Source: Codonopsis lanceolata
Taxonomy: Eukaryota; Streptophyta; Magnoliopsida; Asterales; Campanulaceae
DNA: 64,000 nt
Assembly (NCBI GenBank): GCA_013146195.2
Contig: CM028378.1
Coordinates: 10,035,350 to 10,099,349, forward strand
Direction: 5' to 3'
This document shows positions 9,870 to 22,443 of this stretch, one piece after another. A program made the translations under genes and the position numbers. The notes beneath the pieces were generated by a model. The model ran no database searches and had not been told where the DNA came from. It worked only from the letters and a program-made list of their open reading frames with translations. Position 1 is the first letter of the stretch; each line of letters begins with the position of its first letter.

Positions 9870-11153
9870 TTACATAATTAAGCCATTAGCAATGGCACGA
9901 TTGGTATCAAAATGTGTTGTTCCGTACACCGGTAATTCTTCGCGATACCTCTCGATTCCAATCGCAGAAAGATTATCAAGCTCGAAGAGATCAGAACTCG
10001 CGTAGCTAGCAGCATCATCCTCATCATCGACCTCATCCATGTCGATATCATCCCCATTAATGTTACTATTTCTCAAATCAACCTTCTTCTGGTAATTCTT
10101 CAACAAATCTCTCGCAGCTTCTTCAACTCGGCGGTTTTTCTCATTCAAATGAATTTTCAGCTCTTCGTTGATGTTGTTTCTAACAAATTTGACCGCCTGT
10201 AAGTTAGATTCTTCTTCGTACAACGATTTGTGTCCACACGGTTGACAATCTTCGTCGACTATCACGCTCACTGGATAAAACCTCACCGACCTTTTCATGC
10301 CGTCGCTTAGCTTTCCCCTTGACGACGGAGTTTTGCTCAAACATGACCTTGAAAACGAAGACGCTGATGAGCATGTAGATGCATGAGCCGACTTTGATTT
10401 CCTCTCCAAGGTAGTCGTGTCATCGTAGCTTCCTCTAGACGATGAAATCTTCGCCTTCTTCGCATTCCCGGTGGTGAAAAGTGAATTTAGAAACGTTGCA
10501 AGCTTACCCCCCGGAGAAATTGGCTGCTTAACTTTTTTTAAATCGCCGTAGATCTTTAGTGCACGCGATTTCGTTTTCACGAAGCCGCCTTCGTGCTTTG
10601 GCTTTTGCTGTGACTGAACATAAACGTTGTCGTGTTGCTGACAATAACCGCCGAATGCGTCCCGTTGTTTCTCGGGCTTGCTGAATTTTTCAGCCGGTTG
10701 GGCCGAAACGCTAGTTCGAATAGGTTTCGGCCTCGATGGAACTCCGTAAACAGATTCAGCCTCGGAGGACGAAAATCCTCCACCGGAGCTTGAATCCGAA
10801 GAGCTAGAGCTCGATTTAAGGAACAAGGAGTCGCGATCGCTTCGTGATTTCCTCTCAAAATCAGCAGTTGATTTTCTACGTACAACAACCTTTTCGCTCA
10901 CCTTCTTCTCCATCCATTTCTCGATCAAGCAAGCTCGCCGGAGATTGTCCAGAGCTTGCTGATCGTCACCGAAATCGCCATTTGCACGAACAGAGAAATT
11001 ACTGTGTTTTTTCTTCATAGTTTCTCGGTAAAGAACTAATTCTTCTTCACCGTGGCCGTCGTCGATTGAGCGGTAGATTGCGTCGAGGAGTGTGGATGAG
11101 AAGGACGGACTGTCTCGATCACGTCTGTTTCTCTGTCTGTCTTCTCTGTCCAT
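9870..11153 (-). CDS. BG1-like: BIG GRAIN 1-like protein
   Basis: Single exon, 427 aa. The start chosen is the ATG at 11153 (MDREDRQRNRRDRD); an in-frame ATG 60 bases upstream would add a hydrophobic 20-residue extension not expected in the family. Family signatures are present in order: PSFSSTLLDAIYRSID at residues 16-31, KQPISPGGKLATFLNSLF at 209-226, MKRSVRFYPVSVI near 286-298, an acidic run near 369-381, SSDLFELDNL at 386-395, and a C-terminus REELPVYGTTHFDTNRA. No transmembrane helix or enzyme motif; Ser-rich and mostly disordered between the blocks. Rice BG1 is a plasma-membrane-associated positive regulator of auxin transport and response, inducible by auxin. That role is family knowledge; which paralogue this is cannot be fixed here. 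Confidence 0.88.
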   Translation of the reverse strand: MDREDRQRNRRDRDSPSFSSTLLDAIYRSIDDGHGEEELVLYRETMKKKHSNFSVRANGDFGDDQQALDNLRRACLIEKWMEKKVSEKVVVRRKSTADFERKSRSDRDSLFLKSSSSSSDSSSGGGFSSSEAESVYGVPSRPKPIRTSVSAQPAEKFSKPEKQRDAFGGYCQQHDNVYVQSQQKPKHEGGFVKTKSRALKIYGDLKKVKQPISPGGKLATFLNSLFTTGNAKKAKISSSRGSYDDTTTLERKSKSAHASTCSSASSFSRSCLSKTPSSRGKLSDGMKRSVRFYPVSVIVDEDCQPCGHKSLYEEESNLQAVKFVRNNINEELKIHLNEKNRRVEEAARDLLKNYQKKVDLRNSNINGDDIDMDEVDDEDDAASYASSDLFELDNLSAIGIERYREELPVYGTTHFDTNRAIANGLIM

Positions 11154-11643
11154 GTCTTTAAATAAATATATATATATAGAGGAGTGAATTGCAAGCAAAA
11201 AATATAATAACAAAAAGTAGTTAATCAGATGGAGAGAAATTGAGATGAGGAAGGGAAGAAGGCATGAGAATATTGGAGAGAGTCAAAAGCTGCAAAAGAG
11301 AGCGTTAATGAAGGCAAACAACATCATGTGAAAGAGAATAGTGTTATAGTACAAATTTCAACATGGAGTGCGTGTGTGTGTAGTTTTAGGCTATGAGTGA
11401 ATGCAGAGAAGAAGGGAACAGAGTCGACAACAGTAATTGATGCGGTTTTGATGGTTTGGAGAGAGAGAGAGAGAGAGAGAGGGAGGAGTAATGAGAGCAG
11501 GAGTACACGCCTGTGAGAGTTGTGATGGGGAGGAGAGAAGTGGAGAACAGGAGATGATGTGAAGGGAAAGACTAAAGACTAAAAACTAAAGAGAGAGAAG
11601 CAAGGATTCTGTTTCTTTTTTCTTTTACGCCCTCTTTTATAAA
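11154..11643 (-). promoter_or_regulatory. 5' leader and TATA box of the BIG GRAIN 1-like gene
   Basis: On the minus strand TTTATAAAAG at 11643-11634 is a good TATA box, placing transcription start near 11600 and giving a leader of roughly 450 bases. The leader carries a CT-rich microsatellite (reverse complement of the (GA)n at 11459-11481), common in plant 5' UTRs. An upstream in-frame ATG at 11213 lies 60 bases before the chosen start. Confidence 0.55.
11459..11481 (+). repeat. (GA)n microsatellite in the leader
   Basis: About eleven GA dinucleotides, read as CT on the transcribed strand of the BG1-like gene. Confidence 0.85.
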
Positions 11644-11649
11644 CCACTC

Positions 11650-13890
11650 CCAGCGCGTGGGTTTCGCCCTTTCTGGGCCATTGACAGCTTGGCATTAAGG
11701 GCACTTCTTAGTGGTTCGTTGAAGAAAAAGAAATAAAAATATGACACAACATTAAAATATCTTTGTTAGAGTTTATCATCGCGGAGAAAAATTAACGAGG
11801 AGCTGTGTTTTTTGCTTTTGATGTGTCATGATTCCGTCATATAAAAAACTGCGAAAAACTTTTATGTCACCTAAGATTTATATATCTCCTATTATTTATA
11901 TTTTTTTTGATTTAAATGTGAATTAGGGGTATGAATATAACGTATCAATCAAATTTATTCATCCTAATCAGTATTTTTCTTTCTAAAAACGCTTTCTATA
12001 GGTTGTTATTTTTTACTTCTTTTTTTCGTTGATTTTAATTTGAGTGAGTGGTGAGATGCATACTACATAAGATCAAATACAAATTTGCATTGGAGAGTTC
12101 TGTTTTATTTGAACATGGATAAAGAGGGAAAAAATGTAATATATAATTGATGGTGTTAATTATTGTCACATATTATTAAATCTACGGTTGCTAATGGTGA
12201 TGCTCTAAATGTCACCAAGGATTAATACATCTTTTGAAAGAAAAGACATCTTCGATTCAAATGTAGATAAGGGGAGTGGATAAGATGCATCAACCAATTT
12301 TTTTTTCATATTGTGAATAACAATGTTAATTTCACATTCTACTTAAAAGTGTAAATACATCCTAGTCAACATTTTTCTTTTTAAAAAACTCTTTGTTTTT
12401 TTTTTTTTTTTTGTTAAATTTAATTTTAGTGGTGGGAGGCATGACAAATAAGATCAAATTTGCATTAGAAAGTTTCACTTTAATTGAATATGAAATAGAG
12501 AAAAATTATCAATGGTCACATAAGATCGAATCTACGGTTGAATTGGTGATGCTCTCATTTTTCTTGTTTAACTCGACACAAATATTTTAAAAATTTAATT
12601 TGGTTTATTATATATAATTATATATTATATATTTTTCTATAAAGTTCTTGTACAAGAGGGGCATCATTAAAATAATAATAATAAATGTTGGTAAAATGAT
12701 AAAAACACTAATTTTATCAAAAAGTTCCTTTGCTGTTTTTAAAGTATTCCATAGTGTTGTAAAATTAATAAATACAACTTTATTTTTTTATTTCATAATT
12801 AGTATTGGGGGTATTGTAGATAATTTGTTAAAAATATTCTACAAAAATAAACACCTACTTTAGCTATTCCCATTTTTTAAAAAAAAAGAGAGAGAAAACA
12901 TTTATTCTACAACCGAGTGGATATTTTGAAAAGAATCGCCATTGACATTCTAAATTTTAAATGCGATACTCCGTGTTTTATTCATGTTTTAGACACAATA
13001 CTTCAGTCCCCTATTTGTCAGCTAAAAACACGACTATTTAGTATTCTTTGCTAAGAATACCAAATAATAATAATGGGAAAGTTTCTTAGCTTTATTTTTA
13101 GGATAAGAGAGAAAAAAAAAATCTTAGTAAAGAATTTTCTAAAGGTATCTTCTTAATTTTTCTTAGAAACATGTGTTAGGTTTTGAAGGAAGGGGCAAAT
13201 GAAAAAATTATTTTTATTGGGATGCGTTAAATTTAGTTTTTTTGTGTAAGAAGTTATATAAAAATATTATAAAATGAGAATATATATTTTTAAGTGAGTT
13301 AAGAAGAAAAAAATATATAAATGACAGTGGGATCCAGCTAAAAAATTGTGTAAGAATTTTAAACAATGTGGATGATGTAACCAGTCACCTCTCATGATCT
13401 AATGGTTGATTTTAAAATGCAATTACTCGCCTATATATTATTTTTATTAGAAAAATGTACATATATTTGTTCACAAAATGTATTTCCTTCTGTTCATAAT
13501 GTGCAAATGTTTGTTGACACTAGACAATGCACATACCTTCTTTGGTTTTGTTTTATTTTTTTTATTTTGTAGCATTTTACATTTTCTCTCATCGATCTTA
13601 CATTTTTTTCTCTTTATATCTCTTACTTTGTTTGATCATTACAAAACAATTAAAAACCCACAAAATACAAAATAGCAATGGGACCTTTGTGGCTTGTGGT
13701 GTTTTTAGCTTTCTCTCTCCTCTATTTCACTATTTTTTTTTTTTGTCTCTCTCCCTCTCTCTATCTCTCTGCGATCCCATTATGACAAAATTAAAATAAA
13801 ATCATAACTCAACGATATTATGTCTAAATTATTATCATAACAAACCCTTGCGTTGTAGATTATAATTAGCGACTATATCTATTCTCTTCT
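11650..13890. other. AT-rich intergenic sequence
   Basis: No gene supported. Two stretches, 11770-12080 and 12220-12540, look like diverged copies of each other: both contain runs like AAATGTAGATAAGGGGAGTG or GTGAATTAGGGGTATGAAT, a TTTTTTTCTTTC tract, and GGTG(GG)AGATGCAT / GGGAGGCATGACA followed by AAGATCAAAT. This suggests an unclassified dispersed repeat. Confidence 0.4.
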
Positions 13891-13894
13891 TTTA

Positions 13895-14110
13895 GGGTGT
13901 GTTTGATTACACTAATTCAATAACTTGAAATTTGAGCTTCTAACAACCAACTTCATTGTTTGGAAACACACTTAAAATTTTGAATTGAAATTGAATTTCA
14001 AATCCAAATGCATTAATTCCATAAAACAAATTATATATTAAAACCTAATAATTTGAATTCAAAATTTTGTTCAATTTTTTACTCTATTATTTTATACAAT
14101 AACTCGCCCT
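13895..14110 (+). repeat. Dispersed repeat related to 44970-45185
   Basis: Shared order of motifs with the second copy: GGGT(G/A)TG(T)TTGA, AATTCAATA/AATTCCATA, TTGAAATTTGA, AAATTTTGAATTGAAATTGAA, CAAATGCAT(T/C)AATTC, ATAAAAC, and TTTACACAATAAC. Roughly 215 bases, no coding capacity. Class unknown; size suggests a MITE. Confidence 0.5.
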
Positions 14111-14794
14111 TCTTTCATCTTTTTTTATAAGATACGCTATTAAAAAAAACTATTGACTCTATTATAAATAGAATTGAAATTTTCATCCTACGGACATTTG
14201 TAGATTCTTTTTTACACAAACTGTATTTTGGAACACGACACGTGGTCAATCAAAATTTTTTAAAAATTAAGACACAGATTTTGATTGACACGTTTAATGA
14301 TTGAATAGTCATTTGTGTAAAAATGATTTTATATGACCGGTGAATGAAAATTTTACTTTTATAAATATTGAGATAATTTATAGTCCAATAAATCTCATGT
14401 GCATTCCATAATTTAAGTAAAAAATAAAAATAATGAATAAAATGATAATACATTTTTCTAAAGATAAAAATTTTAAAATAAATTATTTATATGAAACTGA
14501 TAAAAAAAAAAAAGCTGGATAATTATTTAAGAAGTGAAGTAATCTAAAAGAGATACTATAAGAAATAAGAATACGATATTCAAATTTTGAGTTGAGATGA
14601 ATGCAATTACGAGTAAAATGTTTCTTTTTTTACTAGCTATTACAGAGGAAACCTACTCCCCTTTCTTTTTCATTTTTAACTCTCAATTCAATTTTCTTTT
14701 TTCCAATTTTTTTCTAGGTTTCTTTGTTCAAAAAGCTAATATTAGTTATTTCATCCATCGAGGTTTGAAATCAAAATTATATACTTAAAGTCTC

Positions 14795-14966
14795 GTTTGG
14801 TGCAGCGTTTTGAAACACAGTCTTTTTAAAACGTAGTTACTTTCTTATAAACTTGTTTGGGAAACTATTTCAAAACATTATTTTCATAAATAGAGTAGTT
14901 ATAAACGTAAGACATTTTTAAAACGCTGCATTAAAACATTAATTAAAAAAAAACGCTCCACCAAAC
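14795..14966. mobile_element. MITE with GTTTGGTGCAGCGTTTT termini
   Basis: The left end GTTTGGTGCAGCGTTTT is matched by the right end AAAACGCTCCACCAAAC, inverted with one mismatch in 17. The interior consists of AAAACG(C/T)-type words. A longer, more diverged relative lies at 32222-32491. Non-coding; probably a hAT-like MITE, the superfamily being inference. Confidence 0.75.
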
Positions 14967-15039
14967 AAATAATAAATGCCTAAAACGTATTTCAGTTAGA
15001 TTAGTCTCATCCAACAAACATGGGTATGACATCCATCTT

Positions 15040-15156
15040 AAATATACTAAAACTCATTAACTTTCTCTTCTAATTTTGTTTTATCAATTACATACATAAT
15101 TATAAAATACTTAAAATTAATAATGACATTTAATATAATTAATATATTTATATTGC

Positions 15157-15195
<39 letters not shown>

Positions 15196-15770
15196 TATAA
15201 AGAATAGTCGTTCATGTTACACTATAAATAGATTCATATTTGCGACACGTTATTTCAAAAAAATAGAAATTAAAAATCTAACCACAAAATAGAAGATTGA
15301 ATTGAGGATTACAACAACAAAAATACATTTTTACATACTAATACATAAAACTATTAGTAAAAATTAAAATGCAATTTCAAGAAAAGTTATTTTCTTCACA
15401 AACTACTACTTCGTTCTTAGTTCATTTGTCACATTTTATTAGATCCCTATCATTTTCCTTTATTAGTGTCATATGTGTTAAAGAGAAGAGAACATAGAAC
15501 TCTAATACTAACTACTCCATCTGTTCCACCTAAACGTCCACGTTTGAAAAGTTAATTAATAAGAAGTTATATTAATATAATTGGAGTTAGTCTTAATTAC
15601 AAAAATATACTTTAGCACAAGCAATATGTCGGTCTTTTCCAATTATTGTGATTGTAATATATATATATATATATGGTTAGTTGTAACTTTTAATAATTTT
15701 TTGTAAAAAAATTTATTTTTTTGTAATTTTTATATTTATTTGATAAGTGCATGTTAATGAGTAAATAAAA
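15040..15770. mobile_element. Truncated relative of the hAT-like elements at 46-48 kb
   Basis: 15046-15190 matches the 150-bp unit repeated at 46356-46810 (TCTTCTAATTTTGTTTTA, ATTACATACATAATTATAAA, AATAATGAC...). 15215-15330 matches 46995-47155 (TTACACTATAAAT(A/G)GATTCATA, ACAAAATAGAAGATTGAATT). 15640-15770 matches 48185-48390 (TAATTATTGTG, TTGTAACTTTTAATAATTTTTTGT, TGATAAGTGCATGTTAATGA). It lacks the terminal TGGGC-rich ends, so it is a fragment. Confidence 0.6.
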
Positions 15771-17680
15771 CGTATTAAATCTTACTTAGATTAGTCTAGT
15801 CTCATCGGTTATTTTATGTTGATTTAGTATGGCTTTATTTGAATATGAAAGACTTACACGGGAAAATATATTTAGAAAGTTATATTGTTGTTATTGTTTT
15901 AGAGAGAGAGAGAGAATCTTTAGTTTTGGGTAATAACTAAAGATATAGAGCACAAAAGAGAGAGGTTTTGATACGGCTCATTAGTATTAGTATTTAGTAG
16001 GGTTGTTTGTTGCCTCTCTTAACAAACAAATATGTCTGTGAATGTGATCCTCTTTTTAGTTGACGTTTCTATATTTCTAAAGAGTAAGACCATAATGCTA
16101 ATGCTAATGCTAATGCTAATGTGTATGTAAAAGAAATTATATGTCACTTAATATTTATATAAAAAAAACTCTCCAATGCAGCTATAGATGAGTGTGTCAT
16201 ACAATTTTTAGATACATCCTAGTCAGCATTTTAATTGTTAAAAATTATTTCTATTGTTAAATATTTAAGTATAACTAAGATGCTTTTAGCATATATAAAA
16301 AGAAAATATTTGTTCAAAATGAATATAAATTCCAGATTTGTGGAGACAAGAAGAAGGTTGGGTGACTGCGGAATGGGGATTCATATCCATTTATTCCTTT
16401 TAGATGGAGATGGAGTAGATTAAATATTAAACATGCCTGTTCATGAGAAAGGGAGAGTATGTAGTTAGTGGGTTCTGGTTCTGGTGCTCTCATACACACA
16501 ATCATTGCACTCGTGGCTCTCAAGCTTTTTAGTGGGGAAGAAAGAGAATAATAATAATAAAAGAATAAAAGGGGACAGATGAGATTAGATTTGATTTGAT
16601 AAAGGGAAAGGATTAGTATGAAGAAAATTATACTAGTACTAGTATTTGAAAAGCATATTATTATAGTTTCAGTTAATTTTAAATTATATTTTTCTTTTTT
16701 ATTTATTATATATATATATTTAACGCTCTCTTAAACATTGCATCCCGTACGGAAAATGCCAACAGATTTGGGAGGTTGTCTTGTCGAATGTCGTGTAAGT
16801 ATTTATTGCCTTGTGACTCTTCTTTTTAGTTTTTACCAACAAACATCACGTCTCACGTGCAACCGCTTCTTCTTTCCACTTTCCAGCTTTCCTCCTCCTA
16901 CCTTAACCTTAAAATGGAGTTTAATTTATTTAAGGAATAAATAGACGCTAAAACCAGAATTACTCTTCATCTTCATCTTCATCTTCATCATCCAATTCCC
17001 TTACTTGCTTGCTTAACATCAAAGTGAAAAGGAAAAAAGATACTTCTAATACATTTTTAGTGGTTTAGCCCATATATATCTGCTAACATCAATCAACTCC
17101 TCCTTGCCACTCGGAAGACCTCCGGTGAACGTGGCCGTGGCCTATAAAACTCCCAGTCATACTTCCACTGCCAAGTGAAGTGAAACATCCATTCCAACCA
17201 AAAGGGTATCTTTAGAATTGACACCATCCCACAAAGAGAGGCCAGTGCTTACACATAATATATCACAATGTTTTGCTTTTCATCACAGAAATGACATTGC
17301 CTTGTTGCTTCAGTTTAAGTATGTAAATAAGCAATTAGAATTATAACACCGTAAGTCATTACGACAAGAAAAAAGGTGTGTTAACCTTTAGAGCAACACA
17401 TAAGACTCTAGTTTTATTACTGCATGCAAGCACGGAGACTCCATTCACACGGTTGGAAACAAATAATACCCAGAAGATAAGTTTTTTTTATTTAAAATAA
17501 ATAAGTAATTCTAAGCTTTATCAAATAGGAAAAAGAAAAGAAAAAAGCCAAGCATACAAGTGAAACACTTGTGGTCCAAAAGAAAGATGCAACATCAACT
17601 TTTGTTGTTCACTCAACGGAGTCGGAGTGGTATATACAACTACAATCTCAGCATCAGGTAACACGAGGGAGAGGGCAGCT
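15771..17680. other. Intergenic sequence with microsatellites
   Basis: No gene supported. Contains (TAATGC)n at 16096-16120, (GA)n at 15901-15915 and (CATCTT)n at 16967-16989. The stretch 16730-17470 is GC-richer than its surroundings but no reading frame in it resembles a family I know. Confidence 0.45.
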
Positions 17681-17690
17681 TTTATTTATT
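17681..17690 (-). terminator. Putative poly(A) signal of the GIP1-like gene
   Basis: Minus strand AATAAATAAA lies about 530 bases past the stop codon at 18218. Two overlapping AATAAA hexamers and no other gene between make it the best candidate; the 3' UTR would be about 17650-18217. Confidence 0.45.
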
Positions 17691-18217
17691 CGAGGTACAA
17701 AAAAAAAAAAGAAGGGAAATGGCATCGTGGGTTGTGCAAGAGACGGGGGCAGGGGAAGGAATAAAGTCGCAAAAAAGAGACAGCGATCCCGAGGAGGCTG
17801 GAAAAGAAACAAGGCACAAACATCCTTAAAGATAAATACTACGGTGCTAAGACAAACACAGAACAAATTTCCTACTTTTGCTTTTCATCCGCCAAACAGG
17901 TGTAACCGCGGTCACACTGAGCTCATAACCTCTCTGACCCCCAACTCTGTCCGCATCACAACATCAAGTTTTGAATTTCATGGGAGGGAGGTTCACAACA
18001 AGGACCCATAGACTTGTTATCAACCAAGTCATAGAGACATAAAGCCAAAGACTTGGTCATTAAGATTATCTACCAACATGGACTTTCTTTAGCACAACTT
18101 AATTGCCTTGATTGATTAAGAAAAAAAAGATTATAAGTTTCTCATTTCACAAAGAAAACATGAAACTTCTATAGCTAATTTCAATTCCCACACAAAATAG
18201 GGCCAGGGTCAAGAAGC

Positions 18218-21200
18218 CTAAAAGTTCCCTGACCAGTTCATGTGACCCAATTGAGGCTGTTGGTAGGCACCAACTTGGGCTCCAGGAGCCCCTGCTGCCA
18301 CCCCAACTCCAACATTCCCACCCATGGCACCGCCCATATGATGCGGATTGGCAAGGGCAGCAGGTTGTGGAGGAGGATGGTACATGCCTGGGAACTGCAT
18401 GTGAGAAGATTGTGCTGCTGCATTGAAGGAGGCATGGCCAGTATGGGATGACATATAAGCAGCATGAGGCGTTTGCCCAGTCATATTGTAGTATGAAGCC
18501 GACTGCATACTAGGAATATCTCTTGGATTCATCCAGAGTTCAGATGTCTCAGCCTGTATTGTGTAATTACACAAAATCAACGCAAGATTTAAATATTGAA
18601 GCCCACAAGTTGCTAAATTCCCAATCCAACATGGCACATAAGGAAGATTCAATAGCATAAAAAGATATAATTTACCTGTGGATTGGGGACATAAAGGTTG
18701 CCATCTTTGTACTTGAGCCGGGAGGAATCATTGAGCCCTGCTGCACTGCCAACAACTCCAGGGGCATTTATGGCATAACCAGTTGGACTAGTGAAGTTCC
18801 CAAACCCTGTAGGACTACCGGTAGGGATAGGCTTGAACTGCTGAATTCCATATTTCAGGCCATTCGCGGTTAGATGCTGGGAGTTGGCTCCGGGCATCAG
18901 AAGGTAACTACTGCCATTAGAGGGGTGGGGAGAGTAGGTAGGGTTGTTGGAGTAGCCTGGCATGGCAATTGGGGGAACATACACAGGAGAGAGGAATTGA
19001 CGATATGGCATAAGATTAGCATAATGAGAAACATGAACTTGCGGATACATCTGGGCCACGGGTGCTGCTTGTTGCTGTACCATCGCAATTGTGGATGCAG
19101 GGATGCTATTAGCTGCATGCGAGCTCAAGACCTGTAAACAAAAGACATCATCCCATTTTATTAGGGGAAAATTATTTGAAGAATATTGTGCAAATCTGCA
19201 TTTGTATATAGCATATATATATATATATATATGCTATATGTATATGTATATGTTGAGCGAGCGCTGCATCCTAACATTAAACAATTAAAGGAATGTAGCT
19301 TTCCGAATTTCACCTCCTGTGGAATTGGTAGAACATGCCCCCTGACGGATTCATCAATGGCCGATCTGAAGTATGGTATGTCATAGCCACCCTGAGAATC
19401 ATATGCCTGCACAAAAACCACCGCACATCAGAATGCTACACGTTCAGGAGAAAAGAAAAGAAGAGTCATGTGTCGAAGGGAATGGGGGTGGGGTGTACAC
19501 AGAGAGTTCTTATTTTCTATGGTGACTATGAGACTGGACTCACTGAGAAATTTTGTAATTCAGCAGGATCTTGCAGTTGCTGTGGCTCTGAAGGAGTATA
19601 CGATGGACTATTATCCCGCACTAAGCCAATATCAGCATAGTGTTCCAGATTTTGCGGACTTGGAGACTCTCTTCTATCAGCCAATTGTTGTTCTGATGCA
19701 CCACCAGATGTTGGAGAAATCGAACCAGAACTTCGGACTCGTTCGTCTAAAGATTCAACCTGTTTGCTAACAGAAGCATCCTCGCTGGAAGACTCTGGAG
19801 CAGAGAGCGATACACTGCCATTCCATACCAAAAAAATACAAGAAACATCAACTGATAGATTATTTTTCCCTTCAAAATGAATGGTGATACGAGTAATGTG
19901 AAAACCAACCTTGCTGAAGGTTCAATATTTGATTCTTCAACACCACCAATTGCTTGAAACCCTCCACTCCGAGAGGAGTCGACCTCTGTACCCAAGCTGC
20001 CAAATATTAACCTGCATCGATCTGTCTCAGAGACTCGAATATGTGCTGCTATGATCACATTTTGATTTTCATGGATATTTGTACGTGATAACTTGTCTTG
20101 CAACTGAGATGCTTCTGCTACCATGTCCTTAGAATTATGGGCAGACGAAGGGGCAGATTTTGTGGGTGTACCAATAACCCCAGGGCCAACTGGATTCGGT
20201 TTTTGGCTTGATTTAGGTTTCCACTCCTTGTTAGGTTGGGAAGCTACATTAAAAGATTACACGATCAGTTTATCAATATGGCAAGCACGCACGAACGTTT
20301 AAGACATCTAATAAAAGACTATGGTAATGGTATCTCTATCTGATCCAGTAAAAGGAAGCAGAGGACAAGAGGATAGAGAAGGGATATCTGGGTTCTCCGG
20401 TGTTGAAGTACTTCCTTGAAATGCTTTCGTAGGGAAAAAAAAAAAAGCCAAAAGGACCAAAGATGGGAGAAGCCCATGCGATCAACCTAAGATCATGCGT
20501 GTCAAACTCAAGAAGAGATATACAACACCATGAAGGGTAGGCTTCAACACATTACTTCATGAAACATCAAGAAAATCCAGTAATACAACATCCTGCTATT
20601 TAAGTAAAGCTTGTAAACCAAAGAAACCATGATAATATTAATTGGAGGTCCTTTTGCAACTTCATTTGAAATTCATACCAGACCAAACTAACACTAAAAC
20701 TTGGTGGTAACAACAACATTATAGTCATGCTCTATACACCAAAAAACAAAGGAAAATAAACTAAAGGCAAAAACATGAAAATGCAGTGTTCCGAGTGGTC
20801 TGGTTGGCTTGTGATTTCCACTTTTCATTTCTAACAGAAATTTCACAGACGAAGATTTTCATTTTCTATTTCAACTTGAAAAGACCCTATAGACTACAGA
20901 TTCACACCGACATCTATCAACTCCAATTAATCGAGTGCACCAGGAAATTCAACTACCTTCAGGAGTCAAAGTAGCACAAGTTTGATATTATGAAATGTTC
21001 GGCAGGTCCCCAGAATAGAAAACACTATTCTATACAGAAATTACTTACAGCTACACCAATTCTCCCCCTCCCCCTCCCCCAAAACACCCCTCAAAAAAGG
21101 AAAATAAATAAATAACCTGGCATCCAAAAATAGAGCCATAGCTTATTTCAAAATACAACTTCAATGACAATTCATACCTTTTTGATGGGCAGTAACCTGT

Positions 21201-22401
21201 TGATGCGATCTGTTATTATACTGATTATTTAAGAAGGATTTGCTGGCTGACATGCTAGGCACAGCTGATTCAGCTACACTCATTTGAGCGGGCTGGTCAC
21301 TCTTAGATATTGCAGAAAAAGATCGAAATGTTTCTCTAGAGGAACTGTCCCGTCCCAAATGAGCATTTGAGAAAGAACTGGCTTGTGCAGATGTCTGCTT
21401 GGAAGAATTTTCAGAAGATTGACGTCGAGCACCCACTGCCCCAACTTCACGCTTAATAGCCCCAACATTGGCAGCTGGTCTGGAATCAAGGGATGGTACG
21501 TGAACAGGATCTGAAGACGAAGAATACACCCCTACCACAGAATTGTTCAGAGATGCCATAGAATGCAGTTGAGAATCATTTGCTTTCCCTGCTTGCACAG
21601 TCGGAGCAGCATTTGAAACCAAAGGTGTATCTTTCCGATCAGTGCCACTTGAACTGGTCTCCTTGGCTTGCCTAGTGCGTGAATCAGTTGGCCCATTAAA
21701 ATGACGCCCAACAGGTGGCTTTTGATTGTTAAAAGTCCCTGCTGAATTGCTGCAAAGACCCATGAATGGGTATATTTGTTAGAAAATGCTTGACAAACTT
21801 GCCAAACATTAAAAACTCCAGAACCGGGTAAGCAACGACTTATTTGTGAATATTCAGGTGCCACAAACCCAAAAGAGTAAATAAAATAAGTACAGATGAT
21901 ATAACAATGAGAATGCTAAACCGGTTAGTCTAAGCACATATTTATACATGATAGTAAAATCATATCACATATAAAATGAGGAGAAAACTCTGAACATGAA
22001 TAACGATAAACCATGACACCAAGTTCAGGACATTGTATTCTCAACTACACAACTTTAGCAGAAAGAAAGTGCTTCCAGATGAGCAAGTGCCAGGTTGGCT
22101 TGGAACAGGAGCAGTTACAACTTTTTTGGACTGATTCGTTTGCAGGAACGACACTAAATTAGCTAGAGAGTTACAAAGGCCTTCAATGGGGAGACAAACC
22201 CATAAGGAAGTACGAAAGGAGGAAATCCATTATGAATAATAGGACTCAAAAAATGAGTTGTGGGGATCATCAAAACCTTCTCTCAGTTAACATTTGGCAA
22301 TTAGTACAATTAAATAGGAACTTGGTTTCTCAACGTTTAGCTAATAGGTGCCTCTCCATTAGCATCTGGCAATCAGTACAGCTAATATGTGCCAATCCAA
22401 T

Positions 22402-22443
<42 letters not shown>

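Noticed and set aside
17571..18011. 146-residue plus-strand ORF
   Set aside because: Lies antisense to the likely 3' UTR of the GIP1-like gene, has a poly-Lys run from an A tract, and no recognisable domain.
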